A stretch of DNA of 64,000 nucleotides from Aurantimonas endophytica (GCF_014196845.1 NZ_JACIEM010000004.1:434001-498000); one strand, 5' to 3'. Positions 7,684 to 17,003 are shown, counted from the stretch's first letter. Notes: generated by a model from the letters alone, not told the origin. Translations and numbers: made by a program.

Positions 7684-8031
7684 TCAGATCCGGTTGAGCG
7701 TCTGCGAGCGGCAGATCAGGCCGCCGAGGACGCAGCCGGAAATCGAGAGGGTGGCGCCGGAGAGCTCGCCCTTGCCGGAATACTGCTTGCCGCCCTTGGT
7801 GTAATCGACGACGGTACCGGAATACTGCCCGTTGCCGGTCGGCGTCATCTGGCCGAAATTCTTTCCCTTGTGGGGACCGGTCACATAGGTCAGGCAGAAG
7901 CCGCCCGAGCAGGGGGCGATCTGCGCGTCGTAGCCGGACGGCATCTTCCACTTGCCCTCGATCGGATCGGCAGCGGCGGCCCCCGTCATGGCCAGACCGA
8001 AGGTGGCGGCGGCAAACATCAGTCGCTTCAT
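7684..8031 (-). CDS. DUF2147 family exported protein (copy 3)
   Basis: The 115-residue product has a signal peptide (MKRLMFAAATFGLAMTGAAA) and the same core as copies 1 and 2: DPIEGKW, APCSGGFC, GTVVDYTKGG and SGC ... LICRSQT. All four cysteines are kept. It has an insertion of one or two residues in the last loop (GGLIC rather than MFC). It lies 3.4 kb from the other two copies, beyond the cupin, BdcR/BdcA and repeat region. Function is unknown. Confidence 0.78.
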   Translation of the reverse strand: MKRLMFAAATFGLAMTGAAAADPIEGKWKMPSGYDAQIAPCSGGFCLTYVTGPHKGKNFGQMTPTGNGQYSGTVVDYTKGGKQYSGKGELSGATLSISGCVLGGLICRSQTLNRI

Positions 8032-8394
8032 GGTTCATTCCTCCCGTTGATGGGGACGCCGGCTGCTCCCGAAGCCGTTGCTTCCCTGAACGTAAGAGTA
8101 ATCCAACCGCCCGAAAGCGCAACAGGGGTCTGCCGCGACCGAGAGCGGCCAGGGGGCGGCATGCCGATCGATCGGCAGGGTTATCGCCGGGTGAACGACG
8201 GATGCGCCTCGGGTCGGTCCAAGGCAATGATTAGCCGAAGTATTTCATGGTCTTGCCGGCGCATGCTGCAGCGATGCGGACGGGCGGCGTTCAGGTCCAT
8301 TTAAGCTCAAACTTTAAGTAGCTCTTCAGCCGCGCCGGTCATTCTTCTGTCCATCGAAAGCCAACGATCAAGAGCGACAGGGACGCGAAGAAAC
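8032..8394. other. Intergenic region with a 16-base perfect palindrome
   Basis: No gene is supported in these 363 bases. TGCCGATCGATCGGCA at 8162-8177 is a perfect palindrome. ATTTAAGCTCAAACTTTAAG (8299-8318) carries a repeated TTTAAG and is AT-rich, so it is a plausible place for the promoter of the gene starting at 8395. The region separates divergent genes on both sides. Confidence 0.4.
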
Positions 8395-8667
8395 ATGGCT
8401 CGCATCGATTTCCAGAACTACGCCGACCAGGCCGCCAATGGCGCGCCTTTCGTCGACGCTGACCTCCTCTTCGACCTCGGCATGCGCGCCGCCTTGGGGC
8501 GCGATGGCGCGGTCGACCGCGTGGCGGCGCACATGTATTTCAACCTCGCCGACCGGAAGGGCTGCGAACGCGCCGCCTTCCACCGCCAGGACATGGCCGG
8601 GCAGATGTCGAAGCGCGAGATCGCCGCCGCGCTCCGCTCCGCCCGCGAGTGGCTGACGCGCCACTGA
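8395..8667 (+). CDS. Small Sel1-repeat-like protein
   Basis: The 90-residue product is hydrophilic, has no signal peptide, and reads like the C-terminal end of Sel1 repeat proteins: LFDLGMRAALGRDGAVDRVA, AHMYFNLADRKGCERAAFHR, then a charged helix ending in EIAAALRSAREWL. Such short stand-alone forms are common in rhizobia and are uncharacterised; Sel1 units usually mediate protein contacts. It has its own upstream region and no obvious operon partner. Confidence 0.65.
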   Translation: MARIDFQNYADQAANGAPFVDADLLFDLGMRAALGRDGAVDRVAAHMYFNLADRKGCERAAFHRQDMAGQMSKREIAAALRSAREWLTRH

Positions 8668-8804
8668 CATCAGGGACTTGCCGCCAAGTTCTAAGTCAGA
8701 ACCTGCGTTCGGCGAAGCACGCTAGATCACCGCTGCGTGCATCGACTGACAACACCAAAAATAGTGGGCAACGTGCTGGACCTTAGGAGGCACGGTGAAC
8801 GCTT

Positions 8805-9521
8805 CTAAAAGTTAGGTGCTTGCGGCAACTGAAGGGACGAAGATTGAGATCTAGCGATCTCCTCTCTTCGCCTATCTGTTTGGGGTAGGGGCGTTTTGGG
8901 GGTTCTGATGTCATCAGAAAGTGCAGCTAGGAACATGTAAATATTTACAAGGTCGTGATCGCCACGCACCCCATGCTGTATTTGCCACATATCTCCCTGA
9001 TCAATAGGTACGACTTTGGAGGCGCGGCGTATCAGGCGCCATACATCCGCTCCGTGGCGATACGAATACTTCTCTACGAGTTGCCCCTCGATACGTGCTC
9101 GACCGCTTTGCATCACAGCCGGGTTGCTGCGGTCGGCTTCCCGCCACCAAGCTTCCTGCATGGGCCCGAGAAATTCTCCAACAAGGGCTGCGATTTTCTG
9201 GCTTGTCTCCTGAAGTTCGTCGGCAAGCTGCTCACGATCAATATGAACAATACGATCCATCATTTTTACTTGCCTGCGCTTCAGCAGGATGGCGTAGATG
9301 TAATTCGTGCCCGCCAGCATGACCACAAACGTTGTGATGAACACGCTCGCTATCGCCCAATACGGAAGTTGGGACTCAAGCCACGCCCACGCACTCATGA
9401 GAAGCGCGGCAGCTAATCCGGCGGCCCCAGTGAGAAATTTCCAAATGCCCCATTGCTCTAGAAATGCGCGAAGCGATTCGAAGTAGGGTACCCGCTTGAA
9501 GATCGTTTTGAACATGCCCAC
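8805..9521 (-). CDS. Membrane protein of unknown function in an AT-richer islet
   Basis: The 238-residue product has a charged N-terminus, two adjacent hydrophobic helices (about residues 29-48 and 53-82, the second including FITTFVVMLAGTNYIYAILL), and a cytosolic C-terminal part of about 155 residues with a predicted helical stretch (REQLADELQETSQKIAALVG). Two sampled 60-base lines of the gene have 48 and 40 percent GC, far below the neighbours. No family was recognised. Composition and isolation suggest acquisition by transfer. Confidence 0.6.
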   Translation of the reverse strand: MGMFKTIFKRVPYFESLRAFLEQWGIWKFLTGAAGLAAALLMSAWAWLESQLPYWAIASVFITTFVVMLAGTNYIYAILLKRRQVKMMDRIVHIDREQLADELQETSQKIAALVGEFLGPMQEAWWREADRSNPAVMQSGRARIEGQLVEKYSYRHGADVWRLIRRASKVVPIDQGDMWQIQHGVRGDHDLVNIYMFLAALSDDIRTPKTPLPQTDRRREEIARSQSSSLQLPQAPNF

Positions 9522-9612
9522 AAGCTATCGATAGTCCCCGCCCTTGGGGAGTCGCTATATGCGCTATCTCTGGGAATGCTGCGGGTGTCCCCCCGAGCCT
9601 TTAGGGCTAACC

Positions 9613-10764
9613 TTAGCAGGTTGGCGCGGACCTTGGTGCGCCTTTTAAGTAAGGCGCCTGCGGCTCACCGACCTCGTCGAGGGCGCCTTCCAGCGCCGTC
9701 TCCAGCAGCGCCAGGTCGGAATCGGTGCCGACGGTGACGCGGATCATCCGGTCGAGCGGGGCGACGCCCGGCATGCGGATGAACACGCCGCGGCGAAGCA
9801 CGGCGTCGAGGATCGCCCGGGCGCGCGCCCCGTCGCCGCCGCAGTCGATGGCGACGAAATTGGTGGCCGAGGGCAGCGGCCTCAGCCCCAGCCGCGTCGC
9901 GATGCCGGCAAGCTGCGAACGGGCCGCGACGATCTTTCCCACAGTCGCCTGCAGATAGGCCTGGTCCGCCAGCGCCGCGACCGCGCCGGCCTGCGCCATG
10001 CGCGACACGCCGAAATGATTGCGCACCTTGTCGAACTGCGCGACCGTCGCGGGCTCGCCCACCGCGTAGGCGACGCGCACACCGGCCATGCCGTAGGCCT
10101 TGGAGAAGGTGCGGAAGCGCAGCAGGTTCGGCCGCATCAGCGTGATCGGCGGCAGCGCAGAGGCGGGCGCAAGGTCGCAATAGGCCTCGTCCAGCACCAG
10201 GATCGTCTCGTCCGGCGTCCCGGCGATCAGCCGCTCCACCGCCGGCGCCTCGTGCCAGGAGCCGGTCGGATTGTCGGGATTGGCGAAATAGAGGAGCTTC
10301 GGGCGAACTGCCCTCGCGCGCTCCAGCAGCGCATCGGGATCCTCGTGGTCGTCGGCCCGATAGGGGACGAAGTCGAGCACGGCGCCGTGGCCGGCGACGT
10401 GGTAGTTGAAGGTCGGATAGGCGCCGCGCGAGGTGACGACCGTGTCGCCGGGATCGCAGGCCAGATGCACCAGATGGCCGAGCAGCCCGTCGATGCCCTC
10501 GCCGACGGTGATGTTCTCGATGCCGACGCCGAGATGGGCGGCGATCGCCTGTTTCAGATCGTATTGCTCCGGGTCGCCATAGGCCCAGCTTTGCCGGGCG
10601 GCCGCCGCCATCGCCTCGAGCACCAGCGGCGAGGGGCCGAAGACGCTCTCATTGGCGCCGAGCCGCGCCTTGAAGCGCACGCCGGTGCGCCGTTCGATGG
10701 TTTCGGGCCCGACGAAGGGCACGGTGGCGGGCAGCGAGCGGGCAAGTTCGGTGAAGAGCGGCAT
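9613..10764 (-). CDS. PLP-dependent aminotransferase, HisC-like
   Basis: ATG at 10764 gives 383 residues. Fold-type I features: GANES (36-40), NPDNPTG (162-168), DEAY (192-195) and the Schiff-base lysine in SKAYG (Lys222). It resembles histidinol-phosphate aminotransferases, which convert imidazole acetol phosphate to histidinol phosphate, but no other his gene is nearby, so a different keto acid or aromatic substrate is possible. The gene follows a gamma carbonic anhydrase after 38 bases on the same strand. A longer open frame to 11232 is read-through antisense of that gene's other frame. Confidence 0.82.
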   Translation of the reverse strand: MPLFTELARSLPATVPFVGPETIERRTGVRFKARLGANESVFGPSPLVLEAMAAAARQSWAYGDPEQYDLKQAIAAHLGVGIENITVGEGIDGLLGHLVHLACDPGDTVVTSRGAYPTFNYHVAGHGAVLDFVPYRADDHEDPDALLERARAVRPKLLYFANPDNPTGSWHEAPAVERLIAGTPDETILVLDEAYCDLAPASALPPITLMRPNLLRFRTFSKAYGMAGVRVAYAVGEPATVAQFDKVRNHFGVSRMAQAGAVAALADQAYLQATVGKIVAARSQLAGIATRLGLRPLPSATNFVAIDCGGDGARARAILDAVLRRGVFIRMPGVAPLDRMIRVTVGTDSDLALLETALEGALDEVGEPQAPYLKGAPRSAPTC

Positions 10765-10802
10765 GGGCTGATCCGGCGCTGGAGGCAGGGCGGGGGCGGG
10801 CG

Positions 10803-11381
10803 TCAGGCCCGGGCTGTCCGAACGGTCTTCGCTGCACTCTCGGCGGGCGCCTCGTCGAGCCGCTCCAGCCCCTCCGCGAAGCGACGGGCGTTGCGGACAT
10901 AGTGCGCGGCAGAGGCCCTGAGCTTCTCGGCCGCCCCGTCGTCCAGGGTGCGCGCAACCTTGGCCGGCGAGCCGACGATCAGCGAGTTGTCGGGGAATTC
11001 CTTGCCCTCGGTGACCAGCGCATTGGCCCCGACGATCGAGTTCCTGCCGATGCGTGCACCGTTGAGGATCGTCGCGCCCATGCCGATCAGCGAATTGTCG
11101 CCGATGGTGCAGCCGTGGACGATGGCCGAATGGCCGATCGTGCAGCCGGCGCCGATGGTCAGCGGAAAGCCGGCGTCGCTGTGGAGGGCGCAATTGTCCT
11201 GGACGTTCGAGCCTTCGCCGATGGTCATCCACTCGTTATCGCCGCGCAGCACGGCGCCGAACCAAATGCCGACGTCGGCGCCCAGTCTGACGCGGCCGAT
11301 GACGTGGGCGCCGGGCGCCACGAAGGCCGAGCCGTCTTCCGGCAGTTCCGGCCTGTCGCCGTCGAGGGCGTAGATCGCCAT
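10803..11381 (-). CDS. Gamma carbonic anhydrase-family protein
   Basis: ATG at 11381 with GGGAGGA upstream gives 192 residues: a left-handed beta-helix of hexapeptide repeats followed by a C-terminal helix. The three zinc-ligand histidines of the family are present at 67 (CALHSD), 84 and 89 (IGHSAIVHGC). Members such as YrdA and CaiE bind zinc; most have unproven carbonic anhydrase activity. It is first gene of a probable pair with the HisC-like aminotransferase. Confidence 0.88.
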   Translation of the reverse strand: MAIYALDGDRPELPEDGSAFVAPGAHVIGRVRLGADVGIWFGAVLRGDNEWMTIGEGSNVQDNCALHSDAGFPLTIGAGCTIGHSAIVHGCTIGDNSLIGMGATILNGARIGRNSIVGANALVTEGKEFPDNSLIVGSPAKVARTLDDGAAEKLRASAAHYVRNARRFAEGLERLDEAPAESAAKTVRTARA

Positions 11382-11522
11382 GATGTCCTCCCGCTTTTTG
11401 CAGCGGACCCTGCGACAGCTCCCGGCCGGAATCAAGCGGAACGCCTCGGCGACAAGGCAAAGCCGCCGGCGACGCGGGTCACCGGCGGCTCGATCGAAAG
11501 CGGGATGGGTGCGTGCCGTTGC

Positions 11523-11972
11523 CTACAGGGCGGCGGCGGTCTCTTCCATCCAGGCGCGGTGGCGACGCTCGTCGGCAAGCGCCTTGGCGAAGAATGCGCG
11601 CGACTTCTCGATCGCGTCCGGATGGCTGCTGGCCCGCTCGTAGGCGGTCACGGTGTCGTTCTCGTTGGTCTTCATCGCCTTGAGGATGGCGCCGTCGCCC
11701 ATGAGGTTGGCGAGCGCGATCTTGCCGGTGGTCAGCCATTCCTTCATGTCGCCTTCGAGCGGCGCCTCGGCGCCGGTCTTGGCAGCGATCTCGTTCAAGA
11801 CGTCGAGATGCTGGAGATGGTCCTGGCGGAAAGTCGCGACCTTCTGGCTGAGCGCCGGGTCGGAGAGCTTCTCGATGGTGGAATCATAGGCGGCGATCGC
11901 GTCCCGCTCCAGCAGGATCAGGTCGCGGACGAGACCCTTGATGTCGCCTTCGTTGCCGACGGTGGTGGCCAT
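11523..11972 (-). CDS. Ferritin-like domain protein
   Basis: The 149-residue product is four-helical with the spaced acidic/histidine residues of ferritin-like di-iron proteins: LLERDAIAAYD (about 20-30), FRQDHLQHLD (48-57), NENDTVTAYE (103-112) and ADERRHRAWME (about 132-142). It resembles DUF2383/PA2169-type stress-related proteins. The exact metal content is inferred. It is monocistronic between the carbonic anhydrase and ligD. Confidence 0.75.
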   Translation of the reverse strand: MATTVGNEGDIKGLVRDLILLERDAIAAYDSTIEKLSDPALSQKVATFRQDHLQHLDVLNEIAAKTGAEAPLEGDMKEWLTTGKIALANLMGDGAILKAMKTNENDTVTAYERASSHPDAIEKSRAFFAKALADERRHRAWMEETAAAL

Positions 11973-12082
11973 GGGAGAAATCCCTTCGTTCCGTTGATGG
12001 TTGCCACGAAAAGCCGGCCGGCCCGGGAGCCGTTCCCGAATCGGGGTGGCTGTTTCCGGTCACGGCGAAAGGTCGGGGCGTC

Positions 12083-14728
12083 TCAGGCCCCGAATCTGTC
12101 TCGGATCTTCTTGGTCAGCGACTGGCGCACGTCGGCGTAATCCGCCCAAGGATCGGCCTCGCCGAGCCGGGCGATGACGGCGTTGATGTCGAAGCCGTTG
12201 GCCACGCTCAGCGTCGCCAACTCGTCCCAGCTGACCGGCGTCGCCACCGGCGCGCCTTCGCGGGAACGGCTGGAATAGGGCGCGATCGCCGTCGAGCCCC
12301 GCTCGTTGCGCAGCCAGTCGATGAAGATCCGGCCCTTGCGCTTGGCCTTGGACATGGTGGCGACGAAGCGGTCGGGCTCCTCCTCCGCCTGGCGGACGGC
12401 GAAGGCTTTGGCGAAGGCCTTGACCTCCTCCCAGCCCTGCCTGCGGTCGAGCGGCACGACGACATGGACCCCCTTGCCGCCGGTGACCATCGGAAAGCTC
12501 TTCAGGCCGATGGCGGCAAGCCGGTCGCGGAGGTCGAAGGACGCCGCCTTCACGTCCTCGAAGTCGAGGCCCTCGTCCGGGTCGAGATCGAAGATCAGCC
12601 GGTCCGGATTTTCCAGACGGTCGTTGCGCGAGCCCCAGATGTGGAACTCCAGCGTGTTCATCTGCACGGCGCCGACCAGGCCAGCGGCGTCGGTGACGGT
12701 GAGGTAGTGCTCGGTGCCGCCGTCCTTTTCGGGGATCGGCACGGTCTTGACGGCTTCGGGAAAGCCACCGGTGTCGTGCTTCTGGAAGAAGCAGCGCTTC
12801 TGGCCGCCCTGCGGGCAGCGCACCAGCGACAGCGGCCGGCCGCCGGCATGGGCGAGCATGCGGTCCGCAACCTTCTCGTAATAGAGCGCGAGGTCGCCCT
12901 TGGTGACGCCCTGGCCGGCGAAGACGACGCGTTCGGGATGGGTGAGGCGCACGCCCGCGACATTGTCCGGCGCCTGGCCGAGCACCGGCGTATCGGCCTT
13001 CGCTGACGTCTTGCCGGCGCGGCGCTTTGCGGATGCGGCCTTGCCCTCGCGCTGCGGATGCTCGTCAACCACGTCACCGGCCTCCTTGTCCTCGCGCAGA
13101 CCCTTGAAGACGCCGTGGCGGATCGAGCCGTCGGCGGTGATCTCGGCGAACTCGATCTCGGCGACCAGCACCGGCTCGACGAAGCGCGAGCCGCGCCGGA
13201 CGTCCGTCGGCAGGGTCGTGAAGGGCGAGGTCATGCGCTTGTGCGCCGCAAGGCGCTCGGCGAGGTCCGCCATGTTGGCCTCGTCGAAACCCGTCCCCAC
13301 GCGGCCGCGATAGGTGAGCTTGCCGTCTTCCATGACGCCGAGCAGGATCGAGGCGAAGGGCCGGCCGCGCTTGTCGGATGGGCGGAAGCCGCCGATGACG
13401 AATTCCTGCCGGCGCGAGCATTTGACCTTCAGCCAGCTGCGGGTGCGGCCCGAGCGATAGGGCGCATCGGCGCGCTTGGCGACGATGCCCTCGTGGCCGG
13501 CCCGGCATATCTTGTCGTGCACCGCCGGCCCGTTGCCGGTCACGTGGTCGCTGTAGAGCAGCGTGTCGGAGCCGGTCCGCTCGATGAGGTCGCGCAGCAT
13601 CGCCTTGCGCTCGGTGAGGGGACGCTTGGTCAAATCCTCGCCGTCGAGCGTCAGCAGGTCGAAGCAGAAGCAGGCGAGGGGCCCGCCGTCGGAGAGGTTG
13701 TTCTGCAGGGTCGAGAAGTCGGTGCCGCCATTGTCGTCGAAGGCGACGATCTCGCCGTCGATCAGCGCGTTGCGGCAGTCGAGCGTGCTGGCCGCCTCGG
13801 TGATCGGTCCGAAGCGGTCGGTCCAGTCCTTCTCGTTGCGGGTGAAGCAGCGGACCTCGCCGCCGCCGACGGCGATCATCACCCGGTAGCCATCATATTT
13901 CATCTCGTGCAGCCAGTCGCGGCCGTCCGGCGCCTCGTCGACCAGCGTCGCCAGCTGCGGGGCGACGAAGCGCGGCAGCGGCAGGGGCTTGCCGGCGGGC
14001 TTCTTCCTCTTGGCGGCGGGGGCGGATTTCGCCGGCCTCTCGGCCGTCGTGGTCTTCGGGGCAGCAGCGCTCTTCCGCCCCTTCGCGGCCGGCTTGGGAG
14101 CCGGCTCTGCCGCGTCATCGTCCCGGGAATTGTCCCAGACCTCGTCGCCCTTGGCGATCGCGGCCATGGTGCGGCCGGTCTTGATGCTGGTGTCGGCGGT
14201 GAGGAGGTTGCGGCGGCGGTCGACCGCCTCGTCCTTCTCCTTGATCAGCAACCAGTTCTCGCGCTTCTCGCCCGGCCGGGGTTTCATCCGGATCAGCGCC
14301 CAGTTGCCGTTCATGCGCTGGCCGAGGATGCGCATCTTGAGATTGCCCTTCGCGAGGCCCTCGTCGGCATCTTCCAGCGGCTCCCATGTGCCCTGGTCCC
14401 AGAGCATCACGGTGCCGCCGCCATATTCGCCCTTCGGGATCGTGCCCTCGAATGTGCCGTAGTCCATCGGGTGGTCCTCGGTGCGGACCGCCAGGCGCTT
14501 GTCGGCGGGATCGAGGCTGGGGCCGCGGGTGACAGCCCAGCTCTTCAGGACGCCTTCCCACTCGATGCGGAAATCGTAATGCAGCCGCGTCGCATCGTGC
14601 TTCTGGACACAGAAGAACAGCCCGTCGGCCGCCTTGGCGGAAGCCTCCGAGCCGGAGGGTTCCTGCGTCTTCGAGAAGTCCCGCTTCTTTCGATAGGTGT
14701 CGAGAAGCGCGTCGCCGCGAGCCGCCAT
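12083..14728 (-). CDS. ligD: ATP-dependent DNA ligase D (non-homologous end joining)
   Basis: The 881-residue product has all three LigD modules. The phosphoesterase domain (1-190) keeps His44, Asp52 and His86. An Ala/Lys-rich linker (205-250) leads to the ligase domain, whose adenylated lysine is Lys277 in KYDG, with EGIVAKR and WLKVK motifs following. The polymerase/primase domain (590-870) has Asp714 and Asp716 (FDLDPD) and a third acidic residue near 804. LigD repairs double-strand breaks together with Ku. It starts 8 bases after ku ends, so the two form an operon. Confidence 0.96.
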   Translation of the reverse strand: MAARGDALLDTYRKKRDFSKTQEPSGSEASAKAADGLFFCVQKHDATRLHYDFRIEWEGVLKSWAVTRGPSLDPADKRLAVRTEDHPMDYGTFEGTIPKGEYGGGTVMLWDQGTWEPLEDADEGLAKGNLKMRILGQRMNGNWALIRMKPRPGEKRENWLLIKEKDEAVDRRRNLLTADTSIKTGRTMAAIAKGDEVWDNSRDDDAAEPAPKPAAKGRKSAAAPKTTTAERPAKSAPAAKRKKPAGKPLPLPRFVAPQLATLVDEAPDGRDWLHEMKYDGYRVMIAVGGGEVRCFTRNEKDWTDRFGPITEAASTLDCRNALIDGEIVAFDDNGGTDFSTLQNNLSDGGPLACFCFDLLTLDGEDLTKRPLTERKAMLRDLIERTGSDTLLYSDHVTGNGPAVHDKICRAGHEGIVAKRADAPYRSGRTRSWLKVKCSRRQEFVIGGFRPSDKRGRPFASILLGVMEDGKLTYRGRVGTGFDEANMADLAERLAAHKRMTSPFTTLPTDVRRGSRFVEPVLVAEIEFAEITADGSIRHGVFKGLREDKEAGDVVDEHPQREGKAASAKRRAGKTSAKADTPVLGQAPDNVAGVRLTHPERVVFAGQGVTKGDLALYYEKVADRMLAHAGGRPLSLVRCPQGGQKRCFFQKHDTGGFPEAVKTVPIPEKDGGTEHYLTVTDAAGLVGAVQMNTLEFHIWGSRNDRLENPDRLIFDLDPDEGLDFEDVKAASFDLRDRLAAIGLKSFPMVTGGKGVHVVVPLDRRQGWEEVKAFAKAFAVRQAEEEPDRFVATMSKAKRKGRIFIDWLRNERGSTAIAPYSSRSREGAPVATPVSWDELATLSVANGFDINAVIARLGEADPWADYADVRQSLTKKIRDRFGA

Positions 14729-14736
14729 CGCCCGCC

Positions 14737-15660
14737 TCAGGCGCTCTTGCGGCGGGGTGCCGCGCTGCCCGACGGCGCCTTCTTGGCCTTGGCGGGCTCG
14801 GCGGACTTGGCCTTACTCGCCGCCGGCTTCCGCCGCGCACCAGCGGCCTTGCCGCCGGCATCGCCGCTACCGCCCTCGAGGCTCTGCTTCAGCGCCGCCA
14901 TCAGGTCTACGACATTGCCCTTGGTGCGCGGCGCCGGCTCGTCGTCCTCGATCGACAGCGTCGCCTTGCCGCCCTTCTTGCGCTTCTCGGCGATGAGCGC
15001 CTTGAGCGCCTCGGTATAGTGGTTCTTGTAGGTCTTGGCCTCGAACTTGGCGGTCTTCTTCTCGATCAGCTGCGTGGCGACGGCGAGGAGATCCTCCTCA
15101 GCCCCGTCGTCGGAGATCTCGGCGAAGAGCGGCGCGGATTTGCGGATCTCGTCCTCGTAATGCAGCGTGCTGAGCAGCAGGCCGGAGCCGCAGGGGCGCA
15201 AGGCCACCAGATATTCCTTGCCGCGCAGCGCGAGCTGGCCGAGCCCCGTCTTGTGCGACTGGCGCAGCGCGTCGCGGATCACCCGGAAGGCGTCTTCGGC
15301 CAGATCATCCTGCGGCACGACGTAATAGGGCTTGTCGAAATACAGCGGCGGGATCGCATTGGAATCGACGAACTGCACCAGCTCAAGCGTCTTCTTGGTC
15401 TCCAGCTTGACGTTCTCGATCTCCTCGTCGGTGAGGAGCACGTATTCGTCCTTGCTGACCTCGTAGCCCTTGACGATCTCGTCCTTGTCGACCGGGCCGA
15501 TCCCCTCGACGACCTTTTCGTACTGGATGCGCTTGCCGGACTTCTCGTGGATCTGCCGGAAGGCGATCGAGGCGCCGGAGGTGGTGGCCGAATACATCTC
15601 GACGGGGATGGACACGAGGGAAAGCCGGATCTGGCCTTTCCAGACGGGACGAGGCGCCAT
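14737..15660 (-). CDS. ku: Ku end-binding protein
   Basis: The 307-residue product begins MAPRPVWKGQIRLSLVSIPV, the standard bacterial Ku start, and has the beta-barrel core (SKDEYVLLTDEEIENVK, FDKPYYVVPQD, GLGQLALRGKEYLVALRP). Its tail (about 265-307) is Lys/Ala-rich, a typical DNA-contacting extension. As a homodimer it threads onto DNA ends and recruits LigD. GGAG lies upstream of the ATG. It is first gene of ku-ligD and divergent from an SbcD-like gene. Confidence 0.96.
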   Translation of the reverse strand: MAPRPVWKGQIRLSLVSIPVEMYSATTSGASIAFRQIHEKSGKRIQYEKVVEGIGPVDKDEIVKGYEVSKDEYVLLTDEEIENVKLETKKTLELVQFVDSNAIPPLYFDKPYYVVPQDDLAEDAFRVIRDALRQSHKTGLGQLALRGKEYLVALRPCGSGLLLSTLHYEDEIRKSAPLFAEISDDGAEEDLLAVATQLIEKKTAKFEAKTYKNHYTEALKALIAEKRKKGGKATLSIEDDEPAPRTKGNVVDLMAALKQSLEGGSGDAGGKAAGARRKPAASKAKSAEPAKAKKAPSGSAAPRRKSA

Positions 15661-15883
15661 TCTTGAACTCCAGACACAGTGACTGCCGCAACGTGACTCA
15701 ACGGCCTCGTCGCGGACTCGTTCCGGTTGCGTGACGGTCCCGAAAAGGCTTGGTAAAGACCGCCCGAAAGCGGTTGATAAGACTCATGTGGCCGCCCCCG
15801 AGCTTGCGATTTTCGGGGGGAGCGCCCAGCACGGGCATGGCCCGCGCGACGCAACCAGTGGATCAGGAACCGACGACCCTATC

Positions 15884-17002
15884 TTGACCAGGATTCTGCA
15901 TACGGCCGACTGGCAGGTCGGCAAGCCGTTCGGCGGCTTCGAGCCCGACCGGCGCGGCGAGCTGCGCGCCGAGCGCTTCGCCGTGGTCGGGCGGATCGCG
16001 GATTTGGCGACCGCGCGCGGCTGCGACGCCGTCCTGGTCGCGGGCGATGCCTTCGACGACAACATGGTCAGCGACCGCGAGATCCAGCGCACGCTCGACG
16101 CGATGACGGCGTTCCGGGGTCCGTGGGTGATGCTGCCCGGCAACCACGACGCGGCGCTGGGCGTCAGCCTGTGGACGCGGCTGAAGCAGCGCGCCGGCCC
16201 GGCGCGGATCATCGTCGCCGACAGGCCGGAGCCGATCCTGCTCGAAGACCAGGGCATCGCCCTCCTGCCGGCGCCGCTGACCCGCCGGCACGAGGGCGCC
16301 GACCTCACCGCCTGGTTCGACCATGCCGAGACGCCCAGCGGGCTGGCGCGCATCGGCCTTGCCCACGGCTCGGTGCAGAACCGGCTGCCGGAGGCCGCCG
16401 AATCCGGCAACCCGATCGCCGACGACCGGGCGGCGCGGGCAAGGCTCGACTATCTGGCGCTCGGCGACTGGCACGGCTTCGTCGAGATCGCGCCGAAGAC
16501 GGTCTATGCCGGCACGCCCGAGCCGGACCGCTATCCGGCCAACGCGCCGGGCCATGTGGGGATCGTCGAGATCAACGCGCCTGGTGCGGCGCCGCGCATC
16601 GAGCGGGTGCGCACCGCCCGCTTCGACTGGCGCACGCTGGCGCTGCGGCTCGACGGCGGCGTGGAAGCGGTGGACGAGGCGCTGTCGGCGCTCGCCCAGC
16701 CAGGCGAGACGGTGCTCGAACTCGTCCTCTCCGGCAGTCTGTCGCTGCGCGAGCGGGTGCGGCTAGAGGAGACGCTGGCGCTGTGGCGCGCGAAGCTCTT
16801 CGACCTGAGACTGGTGGATGCGGCGCTGATCGACGCCCCGGACGACGAGGATCTCGACCGCATCGACGTCGGGGGCTTCGTGCGCGTGGCGATCGAGAAG
16901 CTGCGGGCGCGGGCCGCCGATCCGGCCGATCCCGAGCGCGCCGCGGCGGCGCTGGCGCTGCGGCTCGCCTATGTCGAGCATCGCCGGCTGGGAGAGCGCT
17001 GA
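15884..17002 (+). CDS. SbcD/YhaO-like metallophosphoesterase (DNA repair nuclease subunit)
   Basis: The calcineurin-like nuclease motifs are in order: HTADWQVG near the N-terminus, GDAFDDN, GNHD, AHGS and GDWHGF. A TTG at 15884 gives the family's usual start (MTRILHTADW, 372 residues); an in-frame ATG at 15731 would add 51 poorly conserved residues and leave almost no room for the ku promoter. The stop is followed after one base by the ATG of the ATPase partner, so the two are coupled. It is probably the nuclease half of a Mre11/Rad50-type complex, closer to YhaO than to true SbcD. Confidence 0.85.
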   Translation: MTRILHTADWQVGKPFGGFEPDRRGELRAERFAVVGRIADLATARGCDAVLVAGDAFDDNMVSDREIQRTLDAMTAFRGPWVMLPGNHDAALGVSLWTRLKQRAGPARIIVADRPEPILLEDQGIALLPAPLTRRHEGADLTAWFDHAETPSGLARIGLAHGSVQNRLPEAAESGNPIADDRAARARLDYLALGDWHGFVEIAPKTVYAGTPEPDRYPANAPGHVGIVEINAPGAAPRIERVRTARFDWRTLALRLDGGVEAVDEALSALAQPGETVLELVLSGSLSLRERVRLEETLALWRAKLFDLRLVDAALIDAPDDEDLDRIDVGGFVRVAIEKLRARAADPADPERAAAALALRLAYVEHRRLGER

Positions 17003-17003
17003 G

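Noticed and set aside
9613-11232. A single 539-residue aminotransferase with an N-terminal extension
   Set aside because: The first 156 codons overlap the carbonic anhydrase gene in another frame; the family start is the ATG at 10764.
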